NCBI GenBank assembly: GCA_032718475.1
Contig: JAUCBJ010001166.1
Location: 1 to 64,000 of the forward strand
Length of the DNA: 64,000 nt
Direction: 5' to 3'
Source of the DNA: Nemertoderma westbladi
Lineage: Eukaryota; Xenacoelomorpha; Nemertodermatida; Nemertodermatidae
The translations under genes and the position numbers were made by a program. Below are positions 45,960 through 58,325 of the stretch, one piece after another (positions within the stretch are counted from its first letter, which is position 1; the number at the start of each line of letters is the position of its first letter). The notes under the pieces were generated by a model, which saw only the letters and a list, made by a program, of their open reading frames with translations, had not been told where the DNA came from and searched no databases.

Positions 45960-46565
45960 GTCCTAATCTGATATAACTTTTGGCACCGTCTGACCCTTAC
46001 AGAGTTAAGTTAGGGATTGGCCAGGATGAGGGTTGTGAAGGGCACATAAGTACGATTGTTGTACAATTGTCGACGTTTGTCATGTGTTGTCTCCAGCTGA
46101 TGTTTAGGGCTGCCCTCAGTAGTCTTGTGTAGCAACCATCAATTCATTGTTCAAGTGATTTAGTCAGTGTCCAGGTCTCACCCCCGTATAAAAATACACT
46201 TTCTACTATGGCTCGAAAGAACTTAGTCTTCAGGTGCCTGGGGAGATCTGATTTCCAGATGGTATCCATTTTTGATAGAGCTACCCAAGCCTTTGCTTTC
46301 CTAACTTCTATGTCCTTTTTGCTACTCTCAAACCATGATCCAAGGTACTGGAAGTCATCAACCTTCCTTAGTTGATTATTATCAATGGTTATCAAGTTTC
46401 CATCAACATTAAAGGTCATGAATTCGGTCTTGGTAGCATTTATATGCAATCCAACCTCCTTAGCAGCCCTCTCCACTTTATTCAGTAGAAGCTGTGCATC
46501 TGCTAGCGTATTAGAGAGCAGGGCGATGTCATCCGCAAAGTCGGTGTCTGTGATTGTAGTTGCCG
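45960..46565 (-). pseudogene. RTE-like LINE fragment, second family
   Basis: The minus strand encodes TDTDFADDIALLSNTLADAQ (about 46500-46560), then VGLHINATKTEFMTFNVDGN and DDFQYLGSWFESSKKDIEVR. ALSKMDTIWKS, FLYGGETWTLTKSLEQ and, after a stop, IDGCYTRLLRAALNISWRQH follow. This is the RT thumb and C-terminus of an RTE-type element, diverged from the family at 13890-15416. It is 5'-truncated just before FADD and has stops downstream. Confidence 0.8.
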
Positions 46566-48024
46566 GATATCTACTACTTCTTCGTATCTACTACTTCCTT
46601 TGTGTATGTGATGATTCTAATTAATGGATATGTCCGTACCAAAATGTTGGCTGTTTGGGCTGATTTAGCACCACCTAGTGGTGAACCATAGCATTATAAG
46701 ACACCATAATTATCAAAGCATCATGAACTTTTTGTCTACTTGTCTATTCAACATTTAACAAGCCCTTGCTGAGATATTGCCGTTCAAACTTTTGATAGAC
46801 AGAGAAACATACAGACAAATAGGTAAAACCGATTTTGCCAGTACTCAACTGAATGCTAAGGTTTGCATGACTTCGTGGCTCGCTCCACAGACTTCGCGGC
46901 TCGCCCCACATCCTCCGTAGCTCTTCTCACAAACATGTACCGGTATCAACAGAGTTTGTGGTTAAATATAGTCAAGATCGACCAGCACGTCAGTAAATCA
47001 GCCAGCACCATCCAGCCTACAATAATTTTGTAGTTTTTTCGGATGCATGGCCTGTTATAAAGGACGCCTTGATTCTGAGATATAAAAGCAACAGTATCTC
47101 TACTACTATAATAACCATAACGTACGACTACTACCCTGCAAGATGCTAAATTGCCAATATACTGTATTATTTGTATCTGTGTCCTGTGTGTACTACAACA
47201 CTGATCTATTTGAGTCTCTGTTATTAATTTACCCTACTCCGATCGAGCTCCCTCTGTCTCCGAGCTGGACGGTGTTCCTGACGTGGACTCGGATTCGGGG
47301 ATGGCTCAGGATTTAGGGGAACCATGTATTAGGTATGGATTAAGTGTATGGAGACCAGGTATTGGATTTTACCAAGGCTTTATAGATTGTCTGGTTTGTG
47401 ACTTACGGATTTGGTGTTGGATTATAAGTTTTAAATATTAATATAGTTTTAGTGGTACAATTATACATTATTATTCAGAAAATAAATATATTTTAAATAG
47501 CATTATTAATTCAAACCAATGAATGAGGTCATTCATACTGTCATTCTGCCACTCTGGCTACTCCTGGCCAGTCCTGGGTGTACCTGTACGGTACGTCTAT
47601 GTATTGTATAATAATATTGTGTAATATGGCTTGTCTAAGCATTGCATAAAGAGGTCAATGTCGCATTAATTTAAATTTAATACACAGCAGGTTTATTGAT
47701 TAGATATCTACATTGGATTCACTGGGGTGAGCTATCAGCTGACGGGGTAATATATTGCAAGTTTATGTTTGCTTACTGTAAAACATGGCAAGTAATATAC
47801 TTCTCTACAGTTTGGGCCAATCCATTGAATAGCACTAGGCCCTCTACTAAATTTTCATATATACACCAGTTGGTGTTTTTATCATTGCGCCTATATGGCG
47901 TCTTTCGGTTTATGTCTATTTTTCGAGCCCAGAGGCTATGGACAGAAGAGCCGATCATGCCAGGGATCTTAGAATTTGGAATATCTAAAACCAGGGCCGG
48001 TGCCGGTCCCGGTTTCGGCCAAAC
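46566..48024. other. No supported gene
   Basis: A plus-strand stretch near 47220-47350 has coding-like SELDGVPDVDSDSGMAQ, but no boundary or domain supports it. Frames at 47696-48138 lack domains. Confidence 0.3.
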
Positions 48025-48570
48025 TATGTCATCTGGTAGGTAACTGTATAACAGCAGTTGCACCTTCAGACTCAATCTGTTCTCCCTGACACTTTGCAGA
48101 TATGTACATGACCATAGATTGCGTGTTTGTGAGGACAATGACCGGTATGCAGTTCCCCACTCTGCCGGGGCGAAATGTCTGAAAGTGAAAAACCTTCGAC
48201 CATTTCATATTTATATAGCTTTTTAGCTGATACTTGGCAGATGTTTACTACACCATTAGGCTGCACATATGGGAAGGACCCTTCCAGTCTGCAGTTCTCC
48301 AGTCTACCGTTAGGGGGCGAACTGTTAGAAAGTGAAATCCTTCTCCCATTTCGTTGCTTATAATGCTTTTTTTATAATTTTGGCCCATTTTAAATTCTTT
48401 AGAGTTGATTCTTTGCAGCGATCTATAAGTACCTACTAAACTACAGTAGACCTATAGGTTGTGTTTGCGAGGATGTCTGACTGTTTTAACCTTCTCCCAC
48501 ATTTTATTACTTGTAATCCTTTGGAGGTGATATTTTGACAGGTATCTACTACAACATAAGCCTTATATGT
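48025..48570. repeat. Diverged ~150-bp tandem repeat
   Basis: Related blocks start at about 48088 (CTTTGCAGATATGTACATGA), 48233 (CTTGGCAGATGTTTACTACA), 48412 (CTTTGCAGCGATCTATAAGT) and 48535 (TTTGACAGGTATCTACTACA). Each is followed by TTGCGTGTTTGTGAGGA-like and GCAGTTCTCC-like sequence. Steps vary from about 120 to 180 bp. Confidence 0.55.
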
Positions 48571-49274
48571 TGTACCGTAGTAAATAACCTACCAAGTCAA
48601 GTAGCTTTATACTGTTTGTTTGAGAGAACTCTCACTCATGTGACGTTTTAATTTGAAATTGTGAATGAGTTTATTTACTAGAAAGCAATTTTAAACAATT
48701 GTCTGCCAATAGTAATGGAATAGTTTCCAGGCCATAGTTCAGTGACAAATTTTACAGATTTTTTAAGTAGTTTAGTTTCTAACACATATAGGTCAAGTTT
48801 TTTGGTTCAGTGTACATTATTCTGTACTACTTCTAACAATTTACGCGACTTCATGTATTTTTTCAGTGTACGCTGGCAGATGCAAAATTTTAATTATGTA
48901 TTATTTCACTCAGAGTTATTTTTTATTTATTATTTTTTGTCTACATAAGCATCCATAATGTGAAACTAATATTTTCTCAACAGTTATAAGTAATACAAGT
49001 ATATTTCGGTGTAGGACAGAATCCTAATGTTATTTAAACTTTTATGTTTGATATTCACATGCCAATACCGGACTCCTGGCAATTGTTATGGTTGATAATT
49101 TATATTGTTCGTTGTCTGTGGTAGACATCTGTGGTAGGAGTGGATTGTGGAATCACCCAACTTTATATTAATTTGAAGAGGGGCTATGTTGTGATGGTGA
49201 CGCAATGGTGATGTGGGTAGTGTGTCGATACTCTATCAACATGCAATTGCCTTGTCTTTTATAGGCAGTGTCGT
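48571..49274. other. No gene seen
   Basis: AT-rich sequence without a supported feature. Confidence 0.4.
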
Positions 49275-49365
49275 TGTCATTGTCATTGGCGTTATCGTTG
49301 ATGTTGATGTTGTCGTTGATGTTGATGTTGTCGTTGATGTTGATGTTGTCGTTGATGTTGATGTA
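49275..49365. repeat. 18-bp minisatellite
   Basis: Four to five units of GTTGATGTTGATGTTGTC. The antisense frame (Asn-Ile-Asn-Asp repeats) is an artefact. Confidence 0.85.
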
Positions 49366-49761
49366 TGTGCTTACAATGTCATATAGGTCAAACCTAATAC
49401 TTATAACAAAATTAAATAATTTAATATAATTTAACAAACTTAAATACAAACTTAATACAAATTGTTATGGTAACAATATATAAATCTCCAGATAAAAAGT
49501 AAAAACTCACCGATGGATGATGGATGTTGAGTTGCGTTTTCTTAGGAGTTCACTTTTGGAAAAGGTTAGCTATAAGTAAAAAATTGCACCAATAATGGGT
49601 ACTTAAGAAGTCACTAATTAAGAAGTTTATAGGTATTAAACCGGTATCATTGTTAATTATGGAGATTCAGAAACTTAATTCTTTATCCTGCTGCATCCCA
49701 TGTAGATAACGCACACAACATTAATTTTGTTGTAGATTTATTATATTTATTTTTTAGTCAT

Positions 49762-50420
49762 TGCAACGTATGGTTGGTGCGCGAGAAAATTGTAAGGCTA
49801 GAGACAATCGAATAAGGTGCCCGCCCTGTATCGAGTTTGAAGCGGCGTGTGTTTTTTATAAAAACACGAGGAAGCGGTCGAAATGGCGGGCATAAGTAAG
49901 CGCGGGAAGACAATTTTGAAAATCAGCTGTGATTGGCTGCTACAGATTTGACGTCACTACGAAGTGCTCTGATAATTTCTTATATTGTTTTCTAAGGAGG
50001 GTGATAATAGATCCATTCAAATACGGTACACATTATTTAATCTCAATCATTTCACACGTGGCTTATATCAATTGAAAGCGGAGAGTCTTTCGCGTCTTTT
50101 GACACTAAAATAATTAAATTCATGATGAGGAACATTGATAAAATGTTGTTTGCAATTTTGCTAACTTGGTAGATTACCGCTACCTTCTACCTAACAGCCC
50201 GATACATACTGTATGTAAGTTACTTTGTAGTGACGTCAAATATGTAGCAGCTGTGGATCACAGCCGATTTTAAAAATTGGTTCCCGGGGTTACTTATACC
50301 CACCATTTCGACCATTTTTACAAAAAATACACCCCGTCACTCCATTCAGAGCACCTTGTTACCCCTTATTCTATTGTTTCTAGCCCAACAATTGTTTCGC
50401 GCACCAACCCTATTATGCTC
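49762..50420. mobile_element. Foldback element with ~200-bp inverted arms
   Basis: The left arm (about 49762-49965) and right arm (about 50213-50420) are imperfect reverse complements. Shared blocks include GGTTGGTGCGCGA at the ends, AGACAATCGAATAAGG / AAACAATAGAATAAGG, GGTCGAAATGG(C/T)GGG(C/T)ATAAG, and GCTGTGAT followed by TTTGACGTCACTAC. The 250-bp centre is AT-rich and codes for nothing visible. This is a long-TIR non-autonomous DNA transposon or foldback element. Confidence 0.75.
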
Positions 50421-51597
50421 TTATAGAATTGCTTCTAGAATATGTTAGGTTGGGCTGCTTTCCGCCACGAAAAGTATTACTTTTCTACCAACAATATTTC
50501 TGAATCACTTGTAAAAACACAGTAATTGCTATTTGTCTTAACCTAGCTGGTGTGCTTTATCTAATATTTTCAAACTAAAAATTTACTAACAAACAAAGTA
50601 ATTCCAATTCTTTTTAATCTGCTTATTATAGAACAACTCATCATTAGGAAGAAGTTCTAAGTTAATTTATATTAAAAATATGTAACTTTTTAAAATAAAT
50701 AAGGGGCAACCCATATAAAGGGTGTTCCTCATATTGTGTGACACTCAGAAACTCAGAAATTTATCTAGTTGTTTCTAACACTCCTTTATAATTCAGAAAC
50801 CAATTGGTGTTAGATTTTATACCATCAGCTTTAGCTGTAATATATTCCCTCTAATCATTTTGCAGCCAATCAGTAACTTGATCGCAACCCCAAGGCATAT
50901 GATTAGCCAATAAGTATGCACTTTGACAAGCTACCCTGATTTGAAAAATGTACTCTATTTTTTGTATTACAGGTAGTAAGTAATATGATCTATATTGAAG
51001 AATGTTATTAGATTCATTCCGATTTGTTGGCCTGTTGGGGGCGGGGACTCCTAGTTAACCTAAGAAATGAACCCACGTCTCGGTGATAACCCAATCTGAC
51101 AATAAATATAATATTCTAATAAATTTGTGAATTTAATTTAATTATTCCGCATAACGCCTCAAAGCGAGTACAATACAAAGTGTTTCTTTAGAGAAGTCGA
51201 TCAGAACCGTATTGTAAATGTATTATAAATAATAGTGTACGTAAGCGTACAGGTTGCGTGGTAAATAGAGGGATATGTGGATACACTCGGGTGCAAAATT
51301 CAACCCTCTCCAGGCAGGGGGAATGGACAATTCCTGCTGATTGCCAACTAAAAAAAACATCTGCTTTTGAATAGAAGCTGATGTGAATGAATTAGTTGTA
51401 TCTTAAACTAGAATAAATAAGGGGTAGCCCTATAAAGTAATTAGTTGGAAAAACGACTTATGGTAATAATTCAATTCAATAATTTAGTCTGAGAAATTGC
51501 CTTTCTATAGGAATTAAAGAGGAAGTTGTAAGATTTATTATTGCTATTTACATCCCTAAGGAGATAAAGTGTCCCATACAAAATATCGGGATATGCT
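50421..51597. other. No gene seen
   Basis: AT-rich sequence without a supported feature. Confidence 0.45.
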
Positions 51598-52316
51598 TTT
51601 ATAAGTCAGCAGACAATACCTAAATACTGCACCTTCAGGAGCAGTTTATAAGTCAGCAAACAATACCTAAATACCGCACCTTCAGGAGCAGTTTATAAGT
51701 CAGCAGACAATACCTAAATACCGCACCTTCAGGAGCAGTTTATAAGTCAGCAGACAATACCTAAATACCGCACCTTCAGGAGCAGTTTATAAGTCAGCAG
51801 ACAATACCTAAATACCGCACCTTCAGGAGCAGTTGTACAATTAGCAGACAATACCTAAATACCGCACCTTCAGGAGCAGTTTATAAGTCAGCAGACAATA
51901 CCTAAATACCGAACCTTCAGGAGCAGTTTATAAGTCAGCAGACTATACCTAAATACCGCACCTTCAGGAGCAGTTTATAAGTCAGCAGACAATACCTAAA
52001 TACTGCACCTTCAGGAGCAGTTTATAGTCAGCAGACAATACCTAAATACCGCATCTTCAGGAGCAGTTTATAAGTCAGCAGACAATACCTAAATACCGCA
52101 CCTTCAGGAGCAGTTTATAAGTCAGCAGACAATACCTAAATACTGCACCTTCAGGAGCAGTATATAAGTCAGCAGACAATACCTAAATACTGCACCTTCA
52201 GGAGCAGTTTATAAGTCAGCAGACAATACCTAAATACCGCACCTTCAGGAGCAGTTTATAAGTCAGCAGACAATACCTAAATACCGCAACTTCAGGAGCA
52301 GTTGTACAATTAGCAG
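51598..52316. repeat. 47-bp minisatellite, ~15 units
   Basis: Units of TTTATAAGTCAGCAGACAAT plus ACCTAAATACCGCACCTTCA and GGAGCAG repeat with a 47-bp step. A few substitutions occur, and two units (about 51835 and 52303) carry GTTGTACAATTAGCAG. Confidence 0.95.
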
Positions 52317-52689
52317 TCAGTGAGTTATTCGAGAAGAATCTTCTTCACATCGCGATGAGTCGATAGAAACTCGGCAACACGGAGGTGGTGGTAAGGACGG
52401 GACAGCAGCGATGACGCGAGAATAAACCGTAACTACGGAGATCATAGGGAAACCCGCGGAACGGGAAAATAGCCAAGACCGAAGATGCGTAACTTATACA
52501 AACACTGAAAAAATTAAGTATGACATGCATATAAAATAGATTAACCTTACTATATTTCCCCCTGCATAATTGACTCGGCATAATCACGCGTCAAATTATA
52601 CATCTCATGGATAGCGGGAATTAAAGTCTTATTTCATTTTCATGTGAATGAGCGAGACGAAGTGTCTGACTAAAATAAATACAATAAAT
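52317..52689. other. No gene seen
   Basis: Unique sequence between the minisatellite and the Mutator-type fragment; the minus-strand frame at 52345-52587 has no recognised domain. Confidence 0.35.
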
Positions 52690-53440
52690 GTTTAACTGAT
52701 TCGATAAACATCGTGACACCAACTGACTCCATCCCTCCACTGGTGCCTTCGTAGTTTTGAGAACAATGATCACTATGGGCAGCTTTGGCTGCTGCACTTG
52801 CTTTTTTGCCGGATGTAGCACACCAATGGCAGTACTTGGAGATGGCTTCACAATCCACCACCTTACCTGTATCCACACTTATGACACTGACAATTCCGGT
52901 TTTGGATTTGTAGCCAAGCTCATGCCAACTACCATCAATACTAACTGCAATATCAGTTTCAATAGGTACCGTTGATGCTGATTCGTTTGCAACCTCAGTT
53001 GATAATGCTGTTGACTCATTTGCAACTTTAGTTGATGATGATTGCTTTGCAGCTTCAATAGTCTCCTCAGCGGCTTCAATTGCTCCCTTTGCAGCGTCAA
53101 TCATATAAGTTTCTGAACAGGTCAGAAGGCTGGGTAGAATGACCTTTTTCTGTATAGTCTGATATTTCCACACTGAACTGGGAAGATCCATTAGAGCCAG
53201 CAATATATCAGCCTGTGATTTCCCAATCCCAATGCAACGCAAACCATATATGGTCCGCACATTTATATCAAAATTCCGATTGTTCTTCATGTCTGCAATC
53301 CTTGGTGATGAATAAAATTAATGCTCGGCATCACATGAATTACAACCAACAACTAATCTCACAGCAAGGTCTTCACTTAGATAGTAATTTAGAGTAATAG
53401 GTGCAAAACAGGTCTTACAAACAGCTGCAGTAGAAATGCC
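52690..53440 (-). pseudogene. Mutator-type (MULE/Phantom-like) transposase fragment
   Basis: The minus-strand 206-codon frame (52670-53290) shows FDINVRTIYGLRCIGIGKSQ, then a Glu/Ala/Ser-rich insert, AVSIDGSWHELGYKSKTGIV with SVISVDTGKVVDCEAISKYC and GGMESVGVTMFIESVKH. This is the pattern of the Mutator-like transposase domain (DGSWxxRGYxSxxGVVxxI, TGKxxD, SGxME). Upstream and in the same frame, CKTCFAPITLNYYLSEDLAV and CNSCDAEH form a Cys-rich N-terminal part broken by one stop. The frame ends abruptly after VKH, before the expected LGDGDSK block, so the C-terminal half is gone. Confidence 0.75.
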
Positions 53441-54008
53441 TTATTCTACATGTAGTAAGTGCATATTTATAATAATAAGGTTACTCGATTCTAGTCCAGG
53501 TTTATTTAGAGTTAGAGTTTTCGCTTTGACACGCTATCAGGATTGGGTTTCGAACTTGGACCTTTCTCTTTTGTGAATTGATTCCCACGAAAAATAAACT
53601 TCTTCCGATGGTGACCCATATTACTGATTCTAACACAATAAATAATTATTATAATTAAACAGCTTTATACAGCTGCTAACCACTAAAATAACATATAGGT
53701 AGGCCTAAATGTAGGTAGGTATAAAGGAATACTGTAACTTTACCACAGAAATTTCAGGCTACTAAATGATGACAGAGCATTCACAACATGGCAAAATTGG
53801 GTTTGGAAATTTTCAACTTTAGGGTTAGGCATCTAGGCCTAACCAAGGGTGTTTCTAAACAAAAAAATATCCAAATTTCATGAGTTTACTAATAAATGCT
53901 GCATTGAGCTTATAACCGGTAGAAAATTCGTGATTTCCAAACTGATTTGAGCCCTGTTTGGTACGTACTAAAAGGTAGAACGATCTATAACGGGCTATAA
54001 CGATCTAT
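53441..54008. other. No gene seen
   Basis: AT-rich sequence; the first CGATCTATAA units of the adjacent foldback element appear from 53981. Confidence 0.4.
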
Positions 54009-54572
54009 AACGATCTATAACGGGCTATAACTTCCTATAAACAAGCTATAACCACTTATAACGCGCTATAATATGAAAATTTACATTAAAAAAAACGCCC
54101 CTTGGGTGTGTTTAACTTTTGGTTTTAACACGGTGGTCTGAAAAATACCGCAGGTTAAAAATTAGGGTAGGGCTATCTGCGGATGCCTATGCCTAATTGA
54201 TACTGGTAAGTTTTTCTATTGGCCTATATTGCTCACTATATTCCTGTATTCTATATCGACCAGAATCTGACAGCGGATAGCAGGATGGAGGATAGACAGA
54301 TAGATGGGAGACCTCTCCACTGCTGCACTGTCTGATAGTCAGATAATGCAGTAGTGGCATGCTGACTAATACAGTAATGACTGACTTCGTGATACCACAA
54401 AGATGAAAAGCATTATGGCGACTAAAAAAACAAATTGCGTAATTAAATTACTGACTAGGAAAATAAATCCATTCTAAAATAGGTTTTTTTATTGTAAATT
54501 TTCAGATAATAGCTCGTTATAGGTGGTTATAGCTTGTTATAGGAAGTTATAGCCCGTTATAGATCGTTATAT
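54009..54572. mobile_element. Foldback element with 10-bp subrepeats in its TIRs
   Basis: The left arm (54009-54099) and right arm (54481-54572) are near-perfect inverted repeats of about 90 bp. The outer 65 bp of each arm is made of ~10-bp units ending CTATAA or TTATAA, as in CGATCTATAACGGGCTATAA and ACAAGCTATAACCACTTATA. The inner part pairs GAAAATTTACA with TGTAAATTTTC. Extra units (53981-54008) lie only outside the left arm. The centre is non-coding. Confidence 0.8.
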
Positions 54573-55738
54573 CAACATAAAAACATGACACTTACAGACT
54601 CTAGAGCTTATAAGTTCCAATACCGCTGTGCTCCAACATACAGACTCCTATTTACAGAAATGAGGACTACTGAATAGTGATAAACACTCATTCAAATTTC
54701 CCTCCCATTTCAATACTCATTCTATCGATATCTTTATACAAAAATACAAGGTGCAAGGGCTGCAATCACATTCAACCCAAAAATCATTCATCCGGGTGAA
54801 AATTTCCTTCGCGATACATGAGACAGAAAATATTTGATGTCAGTTTTGATCAACTTCCCTTCGAGATACGGATCTCAAATTTTGACATATCATTTGGGAC
54901 ATAGTAAAGACCCCATAAACGCCAAAAAAATGTTTCGATTTTTTTTGAGATCGACCGCGCACATCTGCCCTTAAGTAGAATCTTATTTTGAATCAACCCA
55001 GCCAACTAAAAAAATACCGATAAATTTTGACATTCTATATTAGCGTATATATGCATACTAACACATATAAGCATTATATACATGCTAAGCAATATACATA
55101 TACATACGTATATGGAGTGCTATATAAGAGATGGATCCATATTAGCATCAAACCCTTGTCACATGCCTGATTTTTATACGTTGCAGTCACCGACTGCATT
55201 GTGAATTCGATTTTTGAAAAATAAATTCGGGCCATCGACCTCCTGATGACGATTAAATTGTCACAAAAGGTCAAACAAAGTGTGAAACAAATGATGTATC
55301 ACATATGGGGCCGGCAATGCATCCTAATAGATAATCAATTTCTGCTGAACATTTATTAACGATGCGCTTCTTAAAGAAAGACACTGGACTTACTGAGTTA
55401 CTTCAATAAACTGGAAATTGAAATTTCTGAGAAATTTCTCTGAGCTCAGTATTCATTCCGGTTAGCATGTTTGATAGCAAGACGTCATGAATTCAAACAC
55501 AATACTGATTTAATAAATCAAAGTAAGTGAATTTTCCACAAAGGAAGCTTGGGGTTGGGCTCCATGGTGGTTCATTTACACCATTGTGTTCATCAGCCTA
55601 TTATTTGGGAATACGTTGCACCTTTTTACCAAATATATCACAAAGATTAAAGATTGATATACTGTTAACCTCATTCCCTATGATGGCATGTTTGCACTCA
55701 ACGGAGAGCTAATCCATGTGATGTACCACAAGTTTTTC
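54573..55738. other. No gene seen
   Basis: AT-rich sequence without a supported feature; short frames lack domains. Confidence 0.4.
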
Positions 55739-58165
55739 GGCACACTATGTTGAGTGTACACCAGTGTACACCATGTTAAGTGTACACTATCAGTGTACAC
55801 TATGTTGAGTGTACACTATGTTGAGTGTACAGTATGTTTAGTGTACACGGTGTTGAGTGTACACTATGTTGAGTGTACACTATATTGAGTGTACACCATG
55901 TTGAGAGTACACTATGCTGAGTGTACACCATGTTGGGTGTACACGTTTTTGAGCGTGCGTACACTATGTTGCGTGTACACTATATTGAGTGTATAGCATG
56001 TTGAGTGTACACTATATTGAGTGTATAGCATGTTGAGTGTACACTATGTTGAGTGTGTGTACACTATGTTGAGTGTACATTATGTTGGTTGAGTGTACAC
56101 CATGTCGAGTGTACACAATGTTGAGTGTATACTATGTTGAGTGTACATTATGTTGAGTGTACACCATGTTGAGTGTACACTATGTTGTGTTCACACTATT
56201 GAGTGTACACTATGTTGAGATGTTGATATGTTGAGTGTACACTATGTTGTTGAGTGTACACCATATTGAGTGTACACTATGTTGTTGAATTTACACTGAG
56301 TGTACACCATTTTGAGTGTACACCATGTTGAGTGCACACTATGTTGAGTGTACACTATGTTGAGTGTACATTATGTTGAGTGTACACCATGTTGAGAGAA
56401 CACTATATTGAGTGTACACCATATTGAGTGTACACTATGTTGTGTACACTGTTGCGTGTACACTATGTTGATATGTTCAGTGTACACTATGTTGTTGAGT
56501 GTACACCATGTTGAGTGTACACTATGTTGAGTGTACACTATGTTAAGTGTACACTATGTTGAGTGTACACTATGTTGAGTGTACACCATGTTGAGTGTAC
56601 ACGATTTTGAGCGTGCGTACACTATGTTGCGTGTACACTATGTTGAGTGTACACTATATTGAGTGTACAGCATGTTGAGTGTACACTATGTTGAGTGTGT
56701 GAGTGTATGTACACTATGTTGAGTGTACATTATGTTGGTTGAGTGTACACCATGTTGAGTGTACATTATGTTGAGTGTACACCATGTTGAGAAAACACTA
56801 TGTTGACTGTACACCATATTGAGTGTACACTATGTTGTGTACACTGTTGAGTGTACACTATGTTGAGATGTTGATATGTTGAGTGTACACTATGTTGTTG
56901 AGTGTACACCATATTGAGTGTACACTATGTTGTTGAATGTACACTGAGTGTACACCATGTTGAGTGCACACTATGTTGAGTGTACACTATGTTGAGTGTA
57001 CTTTATGTTTAGTGTACACTATGTTGTATACACTGTTGAGTGTACACTATGTTGAGATGTTGATATGTTCAGTGTACACTATGTTGTTGAGCGTACACCA
57101 TGTTGAGTGTACACTATGTTGAGTGTACACTATGTTAAGTGTACACTATGTTGAGTGTACACTATGTTGAGTGTGCATTATGTTGGTTGAGTGTACACTA
57201 TGTTGTTGAGTGTACACTATGAGTGTACACTAAGTTGAGTGTACACTATGAGTGTACACTATGTTGAATGTACACTATGTTTAGATTTTGAGTGTACACT
57301 ATGTGTTGAATGTACACTATGTTGAGTGTACACTATGTTGAGTGTACACCATGTTGAGTGTACACCATGTTGAGTGCACACCATATGGAGTGTACACTAT
57401 GTTGAGTGTGTGTACGTACACTATGTTGAGGGTACACTATGTTGAGTGTACACTATGTTCAGTGTACACTATGTTCAGTGTACACTATGTTGTTGAGTGT
57501 ACACTATGGAGTGTACACTATGTTGAGTGTACATTATGTTGTTTGTACACTATGATGCGTGTACACCATATTGAGTGTACACTGCTGATTGTACACTATG
57601 TTGTGTTCACACTATGTTAACTGAACGTGAACACCATGTTGATTGTACACTATGTTGTTAAGATGTTGAGATATTGAGTGTACACTATGTTGAGTGTACA
57701 CTATGTTGAGTGTACACTATGTTGAGTGTACATTCTGTTGCAACATATTGTTCACTCACTCAACAAAGTATATACTCAACATAGTGTACACTCAACATCT
57801 CAAAATGATGAGTGTACACTATGTTGACTGTACACCATGTTGAGTGTACACTATGTTAAGTGTACACAATGTTGAGTGTACACTATGTTGTTCAGTGTAC
57901 ACTGGAGTATACACTATGTTGAGTGTACACTATGTTGTTCAATGTACACTGGAGTGTACACTATGTTGAGTGTACACCATGTTGAGTGTACACTATGTTA
58001 AGTGTACACAATGTTGAGTGTACACTATGTTGTTCAGTGTACACTGGAGTGTACACTATGTTGAGTGTACACTATGTTGTTCAGTGTACACTGGAGTGTA
58101 CACTATGTTGAGTGTACACCATGTTGAGTGTACACTATGTTAAGTGTACACTATGTTGGTGTACA
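55739..58165. repeat. 16-bp GTGTACAC minisatellite, ~150 units
   Basis: The basic unit GTTGAGTGTACACTAT contains the palindrome GTGTACAC. Insertions, deletions and mixed linkers (CCAT, TGTT, GGTT) are common. Higher-order structure is visible: a 142-bp repeat at 57830-58160 (TTAAGTGTACAC at 57856, 57998 and 58140) and a longer ~650-bp duplication (GAGCGTGCGTACAC at 55951 and 56609). A segment at about 57740-57806 is inverted relative to the rest. Confidence 0.97.
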
Positions 58166-58325
58166 CTGAATGTACGATAATTATTATAGTGAACTAGATA
58201 ACTTGTTACCATGTGAATATCTGTACGATAGTGAAAGTGTTGTTTGTAATATACCACGAAGTAATAGTGATAAGAAACTATTATTGAGGTTATGTCAATC
58301 TACGAGTACACGTATTTTTAATGGG
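58166..58325 (+). pseudogene. LINE endonuclease fragment
   Basis: The plus-strand frame encodes YSELDNLLPCEYLYDSESVV, then NIPRSNSDKKLLLRLCQSTS and TRIFNG. This matches the late endonuclease block of non-LTR elements (RxSxDxxxxxxGxxLLxLCxxxxLRILNGR). It is cut off at 58325 by the inverted RTE-like copy. The enclosing 63-codon frame continues artificially into that copy. Confidence 0.5.

Noticed and set aside
57342-57620. 92-codon frame in the 16-bp minisatellite
   Set aside because: It is a chance open stretch over repeat units (YTMLSVH-type repeats).
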